From Actinomadura alba (GTDB lineage: Bacteria; Actinomycetota; Actinomycetes; Streptosporangiales; Streptosporangiaceae): a stretch of 64,000 bases of DNA. A model generated the notes under the pieces. The model was not told the DNA's origin, ran no database searches, and saw nothing but the letters and a program-made list of their open reading frames with translations. The DNA is taken from assembly GCF_014323705.1 (NCBI RefSeq), contig NZ_JABVEC010000004.1, positions 62,001 to 126,000 on the forward strand. Reading direction: 5' to 3'. Positions 7,776 to 17,288 of the stretch are shown here, one piece after another. The first letter of the stretch is position 1, and each line of letters starts with the position of its first letter. A program made the translations under genes and the position numbers.

Positions 7776-8660
7776 GTGAGTCCGACCCGCTATTGGTGGG
7801 CCCTGAGCGACCGGCTCCGTTCGCGTGTGGCGTCGATGTCACGCCCCGCGACCGGCGGTCCTGCTCAGCGTTCCGCCGGGGAGCGGCGTGCGCCCGCGCG
7901 AGGGCGACGCGCGTTGACCAGTGCAGGAGCGCTGACACTCGTGGCGATGAGCGCCACCGCGTGCAGCGGTGAGGCGGCCCGCCTTGGCATGCCAGAGCCG
8001 ATCAGTGAGCAGGGCGAGCGCGTCCTGACACTGTGGCAGGGCTCGTGGGTGGCGGCCCTCGCGACCGGTGCGATCGTCTGGGGTTTGATCATTTGGGCGG
8101 TGCTGTTCCACCGCAAGCGCTCCGATGAGCTGCCGCCACAGGTGCGCTACAACCTGCCGATCGAGATGCTCTATACGGCCGTCCCCTTTGTGATCATCGC
8201 GGTGCTCTTCTACTTCACCGCGAGGGACGAGACCTACCTCGAGAAGACGACGGCCAACCCCGCGGTGGTCGTGGACGTCACGGCGTTCCAGTGGAGCTGG
8301 CAGTTCGACTACCCGCAGCACAACGTCAGCGTCATCGGTAGTCCGGCGGCCCCCGACGAGAACCCGGGCAACAAGCCGGTGCTCGTGGTGCCGACGGGCC
8401 AGACGGTGCGGTTCAACCTGCACGCGCGGGACGTGATCCATTCGTTCTGGGTGCCGGCGCTCCTCTACAAGAAGGACGTCATGCCCGGGTACAACAACAA
8501 GTTCGAGGTCAAGCTGACCAAGACGGGCACCTACGAGGGCCGGTGCGCTGAGCTGTGCGGTGTCGACCACAGCCGGATGCTGTTCCAGTTGAAGGTCGTG
8601 ACGCCCGCCGAGTTCCAGCAGTTCATCGATTCCAAGAAGGCAGCGGGGGGCACTCAGTGA
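7776..8660 (+). CDS. ctaC: cytochrome c oxidase subunit II
   Basis: Subunit II of the aa3-type oxidase, 294 residues from the GTG at 7776, which is preceded by GGGGAAGG. It carries the CuA centre that receives electrons from cytochrome c. A lipoprotein-type signal (LVAMSATAC) is followed by two membrane segments (about residues 85-107 and 122-142) and an extracytoplasmic cupredoxin domain. The CuA ligands are visible: the upstream His in [10 protein letters not shown] and the run [15 protein letters not shown]. It overlaps ctaD by 4 nt (GTGA). In this group the oxidase docks to the bc1 complex encoded at 26-29.6 kb. Confidence 0.96.
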   Translation: MSPTRYWWALSDRLRSRVASMSRPATGGPAQRSAGERRAPARGRRALTSAGALTLVAMSATACSGEAARLGMPEPISEQGERVLTLWQGSWVAALATGAIVWGLIIWAVLFHRKRSDELPPQVRYNLPIEMLYTAVPFVIIAVLFYFTARDETYLEKTTANPAVVVDVTAFQWSWQFDYPQHNVSVIGSPAAPDENPGNKPVLVVPTGQTVRFNLHARDVIHSFWVPALLYKKDVMPGYNNKFEVKLTKTGTYEGRCAELCGVDHSRMLFQLKVVTPAEFQQFIDSKKAAGGTQ

Positions 8661-10324
8661 CCGCGACCACCCATCCCGCGGTCGCGTCGCCGGCTGCGCC
8701 GCGGACGAGCAAGGGACGCCTGGTCGTTTCCTGGATGTCGTCCACGGATCACAAGGTGATCGGGTACATGTACCTGATCACGTCGTTCGTGTTCTTCCTG
8801 ATCGGCGGCGTCATGGCGCTGATCATGCGGGCCGAGCTCTGGGAGCCGGGCCTGCAGGTCACGAGCAACGAGCAGTTCAACCAGCTGTTCACCATGCACG
8901 GCACGATCATGCTGCTGATGTTCGCGACCCCTCTGTTCGCGGGCTTCGCCAACGTGATCATGCCGCTGCAGATCGGCTCGCCCGACGTGGCCTTCCCGCG
9001 CATGAACATGCTGGCGTTCTGGCTGTTCCTGTTCGGCAGCCTGATCGTGCTCAGCGGGTTCCTGACCCCGGGCGGCGCCGCCAGCTTCGGCTGGTTCGCC
9101 TACGCGCCGCTGTCGGACGCGGTCCGCTCGCCCGGCATCGGCGGGGACATGTGGATCCTCGGCCTGACGCTGTCCGGCTTCGGCACGATCATGGGTGGTG
9201 TCAACTTCGTCACCACGATCTTCTGCATGCGGGCACCGGGCATGACGATGTTCCGGATGCCGATCTTCACCTGGAACGTGCTGCTGACCAGCGTCCTCGT
9301 GCTCATGGCGTTCCCCGTGCTCGCCGCGGCGCTGCTGGCGCTGGAGGCCGACCGCAAGTTCGGCGCGCACATATTCGACGCCGCGCACGGTGGCGCGCTG
9401 CTCTGGCAGCACCTGTTCTGGTTCTTCGGACACCCTGAGGTCTACATCGTCGCGCTGCCGTTCTTCGGCATCGTGACCGAGATCCTGCCGGTGTTCAGCC
9501 GCAAGCCGATCTTCGGTTACGTCGGCCTGGTCGGGGCGACGGTCGCCATCGCCGGTCTGTCGATCACGGTGTGGGCGCACCACATGTTCCCGACCGGCCA
9601 GGTGCTCCTGCCGTTCTTCTCCTTCATGACGTTCTTGATCGCGGTGCCCACCGGGGTGAAGTTCTTCAACTGGGTGGGAACGATGTGGCGAGGGCAACTG
9701 TCGTTCGAGTCGCCGATGTTGTTCTCCATCGGCTTCCTGGTGACGTTCCTGTTCGGCGGCCTGACCGGTGTCATCCTGGCCTCGCCGCCGCTGAACTTCC
9801 CGGTCAGCGACTCCTACTTCGTGGTGGCGCACTTCCATTACGTGCTCTTCGGCACCGTGGTGTTCGCGATGTTCGCGGGCTTCTACTTCTGGTGGCCCAA
9901 GATGACCGGGAAGATGCTGAACGACCGGCTGGGCAAGGTGCACTTCTGGGTGCTGTTCGTCGGCTTCCACACCACCTTCCTGGTGCAGCACTGGCTCGGT
10001 GCCGAGGGTATGCCGCGCCGGTACGCGAACTATGCTGAGGAGTTCACCGGCCTCAACATGATCTCGACGGCCGGTGCCTTCCTGCTGGGCGTGTCGATGC
10101 TGCCGTTCTTCTACAACGTCTACATCACGGCGAAGAAGGGCGAGAAGGTCGCCACCGATGACCCGTGGGGTTACGGCGGATCGCTGGAATGGGCGACGTC
10201 GTGCCCGCCGCCGCGGCACAACTTCACCTCGATCCCGCGGATCCGGTCCCCGCGTCCCGCGTTCGATCTGCACCACCCGCACGCCGCGGGTAAGGCCGAG
10301 CTGCCCGCCCGGGCGGAGGGATAA
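8657..10324 (+). CDS. ctaD: cytochrome c oxidase subunit I
   Basis: Catalytic subunit of the aa3 oxidase, 555 residues with about 12 membrane helices, carrying heme a, heme a3 and CuB for oxygen reduction and proton pumping. Ligand motifs are clear: MHGTIM (heme a), [10 protein letters not shown] with the CuB His and the cross-linked Tyr, AHHMF (two CuB His) and [10 protein letters not shown] (heme a3 and heme a). The true start is the GTG overlapping the ctaC stop; an in-frame ORF extends further upstream but only shadows ctaC. Some actinobacteria keep ctaD elsewhere; here it is joined to ctaC and ctaF. Confidence 0.97.
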   Translation: MTATTHPAVASPAAPRTSKGRLVVSWMSSTDHKVIGYMYLITSFVFFLIGGVMALIMRAELWEPGLQVTSNEQFNQLFTMHGTIMLLMFATPLFAGFANVIMPLQIGSPDVAFPRMNMLAFWLFLFGSLIVLSGFLTPGGAASFGWFAYAPLSDAVRSPGIGGDMWILGLTLSGFGTIMGGVNFVTTIFCMRAPGMTMFRMPIFTWNVLLTSVLVLMAFPVLAAALLALEADRKFGAHIFDAAHGGALLWQHLFWFFGHPEVYIVALPFFGIVTEILPVFSRKPIFGYVGLVGATVAIAGLSITVWAHHMFPTGQVLLPFFSFMTFLIAVPTGVKFFNWVGTMWRGQLSFESPMLFSIGFLVTFLFGGLTGVILASPPLNFPVSDSYFVVAHFHYVLFGTVVFAMFAGFYFWWPKMTGKMLNDRLGKVHFWVLFVGFHTTFLVQHWLGAEGMPRRYANYAEEFTGLNMISTAGAFLLGVSMLPFFYNVYITAKKGEKVATDDPWGYGGSLEWATSCPPPRHNFTSIPRIRSPRPAFDLHHPHAAGKAELPARAEG

Positions 10325-10326
10325 GC

Positions 10327-10737
10327 ATGCGTGTTCAGGCGTACATGTTCTACGGCTGCGCGGTCTTCTTCCTCGCCGCCGACGTCGTGTACTGGCTCTG
10401 GTCGGGCGACTGGACCGGAACGACGGCGATGGCGCTGGCGGTCGGGCTGGCCGGCCTGGTCGGGTTCTACATCCACTTCACCATCCGGCGGCTGGAGAAG
10501 GCCAACGCCGGTCCGCTTCCCGAGGACGACCGCGAGGGCGAGATCGCCGATGCCGCGGGCGAGCTCGGCTTCTTCAGCCCGCACAGCTGGTGGCCGCTGT
10601 TCCTTGGCCTGTCGGCGGCCACGGTCACGCTCGGCCTGGTGTTCGGCTGGTGGCTGTTCGTGGTCGGTGTGGCCGCCGTCCTGATGAGCTGCATCGGGCT
10701 GGTCTTCGAGTACTACCGGGGTCAGTTCTCCCACTGA
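10327..10737 (+). CDS. ctaF: cytochrome c oxidase subunit IV
   Basis: Actinobacterial subunit IV of the aa3 oxidase, 136 residues, 2 nt after ctaD. There are four membrane segments in two pairs (about 5-25, 33-52, 83-101, 104-125), separated by a charged loop containing PLPEDDREGEIADAAGELG, a hallmark of the family. The protein stabilises the oxidase within the bc1-aa3 supercomplex. A very strong terminator follows. Confidence 0.93.
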   Translation: MRVQAYMFYGCAVFFLAADVVYWLWSGDWTGTTAMALAVGLAGLVGFYIHFTIRRLEKANAGPLPEDDREGEIADAAGELGFFSPHSWWPLFLGLSAATVTLGLVFGWWLFVVGVAAVLMSCIGLVFEYYRGQFSH

Positions 10738-10752
10738 TCCGGAATATCGTCG

Positions 10753-10798
10753 GCAAGGGGCCGGTGTCCGCACATAGGGGCGGACACCGGCCCCTTGC
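10753..10798 (+). terminator. terminator of ctaCDF
   Basis: A perfect 19-bp stem (10753-10771 with 10780-10798) and 8-nt loop, 16 nt after the ctaF stop. The stem is GC-rich at the tip, with no long U-tract. Confidence 0.8.
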
Positions 10799-10956
10799 GT
10801 AATCAACACGGTCCGATGAACGTCTTGCCCGATACGTCATGCCAACACCTGGGAAGGCTCGTATCCGTGCGGTCACCGACCGTGCGGACACTGTCGCCGG
10901 TATGAGCGTCGGCCTGTACACAGGCAGCGCGCGGCGGGCGGAAACGGGGGTGTGAG

Positions 10957-12423
10957 GTGAAGCTCGGCGCCACCATGCCGGTGAACCGTCGGCACTGCGT
11001 ACGGTGGGTCGCGGGAACGGCACTGGCCACGACGCTGGTCCTGATCGGAGCGGCCTGCACGAGCGGTGACGGCCCGAAGCGAGAGGCACCACCGCTCGCC
11101 AAGGTGACGATCACGCCCGGAGGCGGTCCGGCCAAGGTCCGGCCGGACGGCTCCATCATCGTTCGGGTCGCCGGCGGCACGCTGCAGGACGTCACCATCG
11201 TCACCAAGGGCAACAGGGTCGACGGCGTTCAGAGCGCCGACGGGACCCAGTGGCGATCGCGATGGACCCTGGACCCCGGTACGAAGTACCACGTGTTCGC
11301 GACCGCGCTGGGTGCCGACGGCAAGACGCAGTCGGCCATGAGCAGTTTCACGACCCAGAAGGCCGACAACCCGCTCGCCACGACCATCGAGGCGCCGGCG
11401 GACCACGAGACGGTCGGCGTGGGCATGCCGATCGTCCTGCACTTCGACAAGGACGTCACCGAGAAGCAAGCGGTGGAGAGGGCACTGGAGGTGCGCTCCA
11501 GCCGCCCCATGCAGGGGGCCTGGCACTGGTTCGGCGACAAGGACCTGGTCTTCCGCACCAAGGGGCACTGGCCGCGGCACAGCAAGGTCGAGTTCGTCGC
11601 GCACATGAGCGGGGTGCGCGCCGCCAAGAACGTCTTCGGCGCCAAGAACCGGACCCTGAAGTTCCAGATCGGTGACGAGCACAGCACGGTGGCCAGCGAG
11701 GACGACCACCAGATGGTGGTGAGTAAGAACGGTCAGCCGGTGCGCACGATCCCCATCAGCATGGGCCGGGGCGGGATCCGCAAGTACATCACCACGAACG
11801 GCAACCACCTCACCATGGAGAAGGCGCAGGCCGTTCTCATGGACTCCTCGACCCTGGGCTGCGGTCCGGGCTGCGCGGACTACTACCGGCAGATGGTCTA
11901 CTGGGCCGTCCGGATCTCCAACAGCGGTGAGTACGCGCACAGCGCGCCGTGGTCCGTGGGCTCCCAGGGCAACAGCAACGTCAGCCACGGCTGCGTCAAC
12001 ATGAGCCCTTCCAACGCCATCTGGTTCCACAACTTCAGCTACCGCGGTGACCCCTTCAAGATCACCGGATCCAGCCGGGAGCTCGAGCCCGACAACGGCT
12101 GGGGCTACTGGCAGCTGTCCTGGCCGGATTGGGTGAAGGGAAGCGCCCTGAAGCGCCCGGTGGTCACCGAACGCATCCCCGGGGCGCCTTCGGGAACGCC
12201 GCCCGCCCGGCCGGGCGGAGACGACGGCACGGCGAGCCCGACGACCTCGGCCACGCCGGGCCGTACACCGAGCGCGGCGGCCACCCCAGGCGGCCGGCCG
12301 CAGGGCACCGCCACGCCGGGTACTCGTACGCCGGGCACGCCGACCAGTCTCACGCCCGGCGTATCGGGCGCGCCGGGCGGCAGCACACCCGCCCGCCCGG
12401 CGAGCCCGTCACCGAGCCGCTGA
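10957..12423 (+). CDS. L,D-transpeptidase lipoprotein
   Basis: Secreted peptidoglycan cross-linking enzyme making 3-3 links, 488 residues. An N-terminal lipoprotein signal ends near LVLIGAAC. Two Ig-like domains (about 50-250) precede a YkuD catalytic domain with the active-site motif VSHGCVNMSPSNA (about residues 346-358; His and Cys visible). A WGYWQLSWPDW stretch follows, as in LdtB-type enzymes. The last 90 residues are a Thr/Pro/Gly-rich tail of ATPG-like repeats, probably cell-wall spanning. The GTG at 10957 is the longest start; an ATG at 10975 is possible. A perfect hairpin terminator follows. Confidence 0.93.
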   Translation: MKLGATMPVNRRHCVRWVAGTALATTLVLIGAACTSGDGPKREAPPLAKVTITPGGGPAKVRPDGSIIVRVAGGTLQDVTIVTKGNRVDGVQSADGTQWRSRWTLDPGTKYHVFATALGADGKTQSAMSSFTTQKADNPLATTIEAPADHETVGVGMPIVLHFDKDVTEKQAVERALEVRSSRPMQGAWHWFGDKDLVFRTKGHWPRHSKVEFVAHMSGVRAAKNVFGAKNRTLKFQIGDEHSTVASEDDHQMVVSKNGQPVRTIPISMGRGGIRKYITTNGNHLTMEKAQAVLMDSSTLGCGPGCADYYRQMVYWAVRISNSGEYAHSAPWSVGSQGNSNVSHGCVNMSPSNAIWFHNFSYRGDPFKITGSSRELEPDNGWGYWQLSWPDWVKGSALKRPVVTERIPGAPSGTPPARPGGDDGTASPTTSATPGRTPSAAATPGGRPQGTATPGTRTPGTPTSLTPGVSGAPGGSTPARPASPSPSR

Positions 12424-12444
12424 CCGGCAGGTCGGACGGCGGCC

Positions 12445-12480
12445 CGTACAGGCCGGCCCGGTATCGGGCCGGCCTGTACG
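12445..12480. terminator. bidirectional terminator
   Basis: A perfect 16-bp inverted repeat (CGTACAGGCCGGCCCG and its complement, loop GTAT) sits between the convergent transpeptidase and M48 peptidase genes. Confidence 0.8.
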
Positions 12481-12488
12481 CGTGGTCC

Positions 12489-13991
12489 TCAGCGCCCGGC
12501 CAGCGGTGGCGGGTCGGGCCTGCCGTGCAGGCGCGCCCAGTTCCGGGCCATCGCGATCCGCTCGGGACCGCTCGGGTGGCTGGACCACAGGACGTACTCC
12601 AGCGGATTCGGGCGCAGGTCGCTGAGGTTGCGCACCGAAAGGGCTCGCTGCATGCGGGTGAACGTCGCGGGGTCACCGGTGAGGTCGAGGGCGTGGCGAT
12701 CGGCGCGTGCCTCGATGTGCCGGCTCACGAGGTTCTGCGCCGGGCCGCCGAGCTGGAGCAGCACGGTCACCATCGCCAGCAGCAGGGCGAAGGACCGGGG
12801 ATCGGCCGCCGCCGGCGGGCCGGTGCCGGGCGTGGGGGAGGCGACGCCGGCGCGGGTCAGCAACCGCCGGGAGGTCATCAGCAGGTAGAGGACGCACACG
12901 CCCGCGGCGACCCCCAATGCCCCCATGAGCGTGCCGTACAGCACGTCTCCGCGTTTGGCATGGCCGAGCTCGTGGGCGACGATCAGCTTGATCTCGTCGG
13001 GCCGGCCCGATTTCAGCAGCGTGTCGTAGACGACGACGCGGCGGGTCGACCCGAATCCGGAGACGTAGGCGTTCAGGGCGGTGGTACGTCTGGACGCGTC
13101 GGCGACCAGGACGTCCCTGATCGGCACGTGGTCGGCGGCGGCCAGCCGCAGCACCTCGGTGCGGACCGGCCCGGCGGGCATGGGCCGGAACGAGTTGAAC
13201 AGCGGCTCGAACACGAGCGGGTACAGGAAGGACGCGGCGACGACCAGTGCTGCGCCACCGGCGGCCGCGCCGGTCCACCAGTACCGCGGGAACCGGCGTA
13301 CGAGCACGTGCAGCAGGACCAGGACCACGATCCACATGATGACGCCGACCATGAAGCCCTTCAGCTGGTCCTGTGCCCAGCCGCCCCAGTCCTGGGTGGA
13401 GAGCCCGTGGCGTCGCGAGATCGTCTCGGCCCAGACGCGGAACGGCAGCGTCACGATGCGGAGCACCGCCGTCAGTACGATCGCGGCCACGATGAGCTGG
13501 AGGGGCCATCGGCGGGCCGGCCGGATGACGACGCCGAGCAGCCGGGCCCCGAGCGGGGTCAGGCCGAGTACGAGTACGGAGAGCAGGCTCAGGGCCAGGC
13601 TGAGGTACGCGGGGAGGCTGATCGCCCCATCGAACGCGGCGGCCCGGGCGATCTGAGCGGCGGTGAAGTCCCGGGAGGCGTCGGGGGCGACCGTTCCACC
13701 GGGGACGGGCCCACTCAGGGGCCGCCAGGGCGTGGTGAGGGCCAGCATCACGACGAGGGCGAGGGCGAGCCCCACGGCCGCCACCGCGGCCGCGGTCCGT
13801 GGCCTGCGCTCGGCTCCGGCGGCCGGCGCCGGACGCGTGGTGCCGTCGCCGCGCGGGGTGTCCGGCGGGGTGGCGATGGGCGGGGGACTCTCGGGTACGG
13901 CGCCGAGGGGCGGCGTACCGGGATCCTCGTGATCACCGGCCGGGACGGCATCGAATTCACCGTCGCGGCCGGGCCGCGGGCCGTCGCTCAC
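12489..13991 (-). CDS. M48 family membrane metallopeptidase
   Basis: Ste24/HtpX-type zinc protease of about 500 residues. A disordered Pro/Asp-rich N-terminus of about 65 residues precedes several membrane helices. The zinc motif is VAHELGH, with a third ligand in SRHIEARADRHALDLTG. The protein would cleave membrane proteins at the cytosolic face; the substrate is unknown. The GTG at 13991 overlaps the upstream stop by 4 nt (GTGA), which fixes the start well; the much longer in-frame ORF upstream only shadows the neighbouring gene. The pair of membrane-linked metallopeptidases looks like one operon. Confidence 0.9.
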   Translation of the reverse strand: MSDGPRPGRDGEFDAVPAGDHEDPGTPPLGAVPESPPPIATPPDTPRGDGTTRPAPAAGAERRPRTAAAVAAVGLALALVVMLALTTPWRPLSGPVPGGTVAPDASRDFTAAQIARAAAFDGAISLPAYLSLALSLLSVLVLGLTPLGARLLGVVIRPARRWPLQLIVAAIVLTAVLRIVTLPFRVWAETISRRHGLSTQDWGGWAQDQLKGFMVGVIMWIVVLVLLHVLVRRFPRYWWTGAAAGGAALVVAASFLYPLVFEPLFNSFRPMPAGPVRTEVLRLAAADHVPIRDVLVADASRRTTALNAYVSGFGSTRRVVVYDTLLKSGRPDEIKLIVAHELGHAKRGDVLYGTLMGALGVAAGVCVLYLLMTSRRLLTRAGVASPTPGTGPPAAADPRSFALLLAMVTVLLQLGGPAQNLVSRHIEARADRHALDLTGDPATFTRMQRALSVRNLSDLRPNPLEYVLWSSHPSGPERIAMARNWARLHGRPDPPPLAGR

Positions 13992-15328
13992 GCCAGTTCC
14001 TTCCTGAGGTAGTCCCGCCACATCCGGGTGAACTCGGCCGGGCGCACGTCCAGGACCTCGGCGAACGCGGCGACGTCGCCCCGCCGTCCCGCCGCACGGT
14101 AGAGCCGCATGAGGGCGGCCTCGCCGTACCGATCGGCCACCATGCGACAGGCCAGCCAGGCCTCCGCGTAGGACTGGGGGAGTCGGCTGGAGGAGCCGTC
14201 GAAGTCGGCGCGGCCGGGCAGGGCGTCGGGCAGATGCCCTCTGATCACTTCGTTGCGCAGCTCGCGTGCGGCCGAGCGGACGCTGAACCGGGTGTTCTTG
14301 TACCCCACGTAGTCGGCCAGGCCCTCGATCAGCCACATCGGCGTACGCCCGTCGCGCGCGCCGCCCGTGGCGATGTGGGTCAGCTCGTGGGTGAGGACGA
14401 CCCGCCGCCCCTGTGGCGTGAGCCGGGCGAACGTCGCCGGAGAGATGACGATCCGGTCTCCGCCCGCCGCCCTCCCCTCGTCGTACTGCGAGGCGGTGGC
14501 CAGTGCCGCGATCCTCGAGAGGTCCTGCCCGCCGCCCACGAGCTCCTCGGCCTGCGTGCGGTCGGTCGGGACCAGCGCCACGGCCCGGCGGTCCCACCTC
14601 GGGCCGACGATCCCGGTGACGACGGGGACCGCCGCGTCGAGGCGCCGTGCGATGTCGCGCAGCGTCCTCTTCGGCTCGGCCCCCCGCGCGCCGACAGGCT
14701 GGTCGCCGATGACCAGGCTGCGCCGACCGCGTACGACGGTGAGCCGCCCGGCGTCCCAGATTTCGGGGTGGTCGCTCAGCCCGTGGGCGGCGCCGTCACC
14801 CGTGATCACCCAGCCGGTGGCCGCCCGGTGGCCGAAGGCGAGGTACTGGGTATGGGCGACCTCGGTCCGGTCGAACCCGCGCAACCGGTAGCGCACGATG
14901 ATCCGCAGTGTCGAGCCGCCGATGCCGGTCACGACCGGCTCCGCCGTTCCGAGCTCCTGGCGCCAGCCGCTCAGCGGCAGCGTGACCAGGTTGGCGAAGA
15001 GCCGCGCCTGGTCGGCCTGGAAGGCCGGTGGTGCCCAGGCGACGGTCGCGAGGAAGCCCTGCCGGTCATGGTCGCGCACCGCGCGGGCCCGCCCGGCGAG
15101 AACCGCGCCGACCGCCTGGGGGTCTGGCCGCGCCGCCGAGCCGAAGGGCGCCGTGCCCGCCGCCGGGTCGGCCGGCGGCGGGTGGTCCTGGGCAACCGCG
15201 ACATAGCCGATGCCCGACACGAGGTTCACGGCCACCGCGACGGCGATCGCCGCGGCGAGTGGCCGCGGCGATCGCCGATCGGGTGGGCGTGTGATCGCCG
15301 ACGGCTGCCCCGGAGGTTCGGGCTCCAT
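13988..15328 (-). CDS. membrane-anchored gluzincin metallopeptidase
   Basis: Predicted zinc metallohydrolase of 446 residues with an N-terminal signal anchor (about 23-45: LAAAIAVAVAVNLVSGIGYV). A central region (about 75-190) looks like an NTF2-type fold. A C-terminal peptidase MA-type domain carries VVLTHELTHIATG and a downstream Glu in WLIEGLADYVGY, giving the HExxH...E gluzincin pattern. The domain faces outside, so the target is probably in the wall or at the membrane surface. The ATG has no ribosome site but TAGGAT lies 7 nt upstream, suggesting a leaderless mRNA. It is coupled to the M48 gene. Confidence 0.85.
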   Translation of the reverse strand: MEPEPPGQPSAITRPPDRRSPRPLAAAIAVAVAVNLVSGIGYVAVAQDHPPPADPAAGTAPFGSAARPDPQAVGAVLAGRARAVRDHDRQGFLATVAWAPPAFQADQARLFANLVTLPLSGWRQELGTAEPVVTGIGGSTLRIIVRYRLRGFDRTEVAHTQYLAFGHRAATGWVITGDGAAHGLSDHPEIWDAGRLTVVRGRRSLVIGDQPVGARGAEPKRTLRDIARRLDAAVPVVTGIVGPRWDRRAVALVPTDRTQAEELVGGGQDLSRIAALATASQYDEGRAAGGDRIVISPATFARLTPQGRRVVLTHELTHIATGGARDGRTPMWLIEGLADYVGYKNTRFSVRSAARELRNEVIRGHLPDALPGRADFDGSSSRLPQSYAEAWLACRMVADRYGEAALMRLYRAAGRRGDVAAFAEVLDVRPAEFTRMWRDYLRKELA

Positions 15329-15335
15329 GCGCGCG

Positions 15336-15341
15336 ATCCTA
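15336..15341 (-). promoter_or_regulatory. leaderless -10 box of gluzincin gene
   Basis: TAGGAT on the minus strand, 7 nt from the ATG at 15328. Confidence 0.5.
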
Positions 15342-15390
15342 GTGGTCCCGTCGGGATGCCCGAGTGAACGGCACCGGCGGGACCTGCTCT

Positions 15391-16191
15391 TTACCCGGCG
15401 TAGTCCGGGTAGCCGTAGCCGACGACCATGCCCGTCGAGCGCACCTGCTTGGTGACCGCGTCGTTGGTGTTGCCCTCGACGGTCTTGATCCGGCCATCGC
15501 CGAGGTTCTTGATCACCAGTCCGACGTGGTCGATGTCGTAGATGCCGCCTCCGCCGCTCCAGGAGAAGAACACGACGGCGCCCGGCTTGGGCTTGTGGCC
15601 CCAGCGGCCCTGCTCCTTGAACCACTCGGCGTGCGCGATCGTCCAGGCGTCGGAGCCCATCTGGTCGCCGAAGTCCAGCTTGTGGCCCAGCCACGAGATG
15701 AACATGGAGCACCAGGCGGCGTTCAGGTAGGCGTCGACCGAGCCGCCGTCCCGCGCGACCGTCTCCCTCGCCCGTTCGGTGCCGGCGTACCACCGCTGGT
15801 ACTTGGTCCCGCCGCCGTAGCCGTCGGTCTCGCTGATGCCCACCTGCTTCTTGGCGAGCGCGATGACTTCGGCGGCGGTGACCGGCGCGTGCGGGGAGGT
15901 GCCGTCGGAGGAGCCGGTGCCGGCTGCGGACTGGGCTCCGGCCTCCGGCTCGGTGATCGACTTGAACGAGCTGGAAGCGATCTTGGAGCCGAGGGCGTCG
16001 GCCCTGGACATGGCCGACACGATGTCGCCGGAGGTGATGGCCGCCGAGGCGAGCCGAGGCTCGAAGGCGGCGGGCGTGGCCTCGGCCGGGTGCGTCGCGG
16101 CGGCGAGGCCGGCGGCCAGCGCGAGGCCGGCGGCCAGGGTGCCGGCGAAGCGGGGCATCGCGAGCGTGGTGATTCGGTGTTTCCCGGACAT
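15391..16191 (-). CDS. secreted CHAP-domain peptidoglycan hydrolase
   Basis: Secreted amidase/endopeptidase of the CHAP family, 266 residues. The signal peptide (about 1-38) ends near ATHPAEA. A linker follows, then the CHAP domain with catalytic Cys in NAAWCSMFISW and His in DIDHVGLVIKN. The ATG at 16191 has AAGGAGAA about 11 nt upstream. A ydaO-type c-di-AMP riboswitch occupies the leader, as known for wall hydrolases in actinobacteria, so expression should fall when c-di-AMP is high. It likely takes part in wall remodelling with the neighbouring NlpC/P60 proteins. Confidence 0.9.
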   Translation of the reverse strand: MSGKHRITTLAMPRFAGTLAAGLALAAGLAAATHPAEATPAAFEPRLASAAITSGDIVSAMSRADALGSKIASSSFKSITEPEAGAQSAAGTGSSDGTSPHAPVTAAEVIALAKKQVGISETDGYGGGTKYQRWYAGTERARETVARDGGSVDAYLNAAWCSMFISWLGHKLDFGDQMGSDAWTIAHAEWFKEQGRWGHKPKPGAVVFFSWSGGGGIYDIDHVGLVIKNLGDGRIKTVEGNTNDAVTKQVRSTGMVVGYGYPDYAG

Positions 16192-16220
16192 GGAGTTGCG
16201 TTCTCCTTTACCTTCCATGC

Positions 16221-16381
16221 CGCCTACCGGGTTAGCTGTCGGGTTCGGGCGTGGAAGGTGCCCTACGGTCGATCCGCCCGGATACGTGGGCGGCACCACC
16301 GATTCACCCCGGCGGTGTTCCAGGAAACGCCCTGGAACACCGCGATTGGGTCCCCGGTTCCGCGATGTCGCGGATTCGGCG
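16221..16381 (-). ncRNA. ydaO/yuaA-type c-di-AMP riboswitch (CHAP gene)
   Basis: On the minus strand the leader contains GGAACCGGGGACCCA, CCGGGGTGAATC, GTAGGGC, then CGAACCCGACAGCTAACC followed by CGGTAGGCG. These are the conserved blocks of the ydaO/yuaA riboswitch. A closing helix can form between CGCC at the 5' side and GGCG at the 3' side. A variable hairpin (GTGTTCCAGG...) fills the middle. Ligand and effect (off when c-di-AMP is bound) come from the known family. Confidence 0.9.
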
Positions 16382-16384
16382 GGA

Positions 16385-16405
16385 GACGCCCCGGTGCGGG
16401 GCGTC
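16385..16405 (-). terminator. hairpin between NlpC/P60 gene and next riboswitch
   Basis: A perfect 9-bp stem GACGCCCCG with a 3-nt loop lies after the NlpC/P60 gene and immediately before the second riboswitch on the minus strand. It probably separates the two transcripts. Confidence 0.5.
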
Positions 16406-16482
16406 CCGATGCGGTCAGAACTCGATGAACTTGATGAACTTCGTGAGGAAGTGCGATGGCCGCGTGCGATGGCGGCGATGGA

Positions 16483-17076
16483 TCAGAACGGGCGGACGGC
16501 GCCGGCGAAGGTCTGGCGGCGGTGGTCGTTCAGCTTGACCTGCTTGACATACGAGCCGGTGTACGGAGCGTGGATCATCCAGAGCTTGTCGCCCTCACGC
16601 TTGGAGACGATCCCGACATGGCCCTTGGCGTTGAAGAACACCAGGTCGCCTACGGCGAGTTTCTTCCAGGTGACCTTCTGGTCGATCTTGTTGTACTGGC
16701 CGTACGTCACGCGTGGGATCTTGACGCCCGCCTTCTTGTAGGCCCACTGGACCAGGCCCGAGCAGTCGAACGTGTTCGGACCGGTGGCGCCCCAGACGTA
16801 CGGTGAGCCGATCTTCTTTTTGGCGTGGGTCACGGCGGCGATGCCGATCAGCCGCCGCTCGGCCCAGGTGGCCTTGTCCTTGCCGGTCCCGCCTTCGTCC
16901 GGCGCGGGCACCTGGGTCTGCTGGGGGTTTCCCGCGGCGGGGACCGAGGGAAGGGTGCCGGCCTGGGCCGGCTGGAGGGTTCCCGTCACCGGGACCAGTA
17001 CGGCGGCCGCCGTGAGGAGGCAACCGGCGAGTCTCATTCGCCGGCCCGTTGGGGGGCGGTCGTCTGCGTCGGGCAA
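16483..17076 (-). CDS. secreted NlpC/P60 peptidoglycan hydrolase
   Basis: Short secreted endopeptidase of 197 residues. A signal peptide (about 14-40, ending AQAG) is followed by a linker and an NlpC/P60 domain: catalytic Cys in TFDCSGLVQWAY, His in KGHVGIVS and third residue in MIHAPYTG. The start appears to be TTG at 17076, because AAGGAGAAC sits 7-8 nt before it; an ATG 13 codons later has no good ribosome site. Its leader is a c-di-AMP riboswitch. The protein lacks a dedicated wall-binding domain. Confidence 0.9.
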   Translation of the reverse strand: MPDADDRPPTGRRMRLAGCLLTAAAVLVPVTGTLQPAQAGTLPSVPAAGNPQQTQVPAPDEGGTGKDKATWAERRLIGIAAVTHAKKKIGSPYVWGATGPNTFDCSGLVQWAYKKAGVKIPRVTYGQYNKIDQKVTWKKLAVGDLVFFNAKGHVGIVSKREGDKLWMIHAPYTGSYVKQVKLNDHRRQTFAGAVRPF

Positions 17077-17096
17077 GGTCGTTCTCCTTCTTCCAG

Positions 17097-17288
17097 ACGC
17101 CTACCGGGTTAGCTGACGGGTTCGGGCGTGGAAGGCGCCCTACGGCGCGCCAAATACTCGGGGGAGGCGCGCCGATTCACCCCGGGGTCCACGCGGGCAC
17201 AGCACTCCGGCACCGCACCATGGGGTGCGGGAGAGACTGGGCCTGCGGGGGTTTGGGTCCCCGGCTCCGCGTGATGCGGACTCGGCGT
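17097..17288 (-). ncRNA. ydaO/yuaA-type c-di-AMP riboswitch (NlpC/P60 gene)
   Basis: The minus strand shows GGAGCCGGGGACCCA, CCCCGGGGTGAATC, GTAGGGCG and CGAACCCGTCAGCTAACC then CGGTAGGCG. A closing helix forms between ACGCC (5') and GGCGT (3'). The variable arm is longer than in the sister riboswitch, with a hairpin around GCACCCCATGGTGC. The ribosome site of the hydrolase lies about 10 nt beyond. Confidence 0.92.

Noticed and set aside
8654..10282. 542-residue minus-strand frame opposite ctaD
   Set aside because: Highly charged His/Arg/Glu composition typical of antisense to membrane-protein codons; ctaD is unambiguous.
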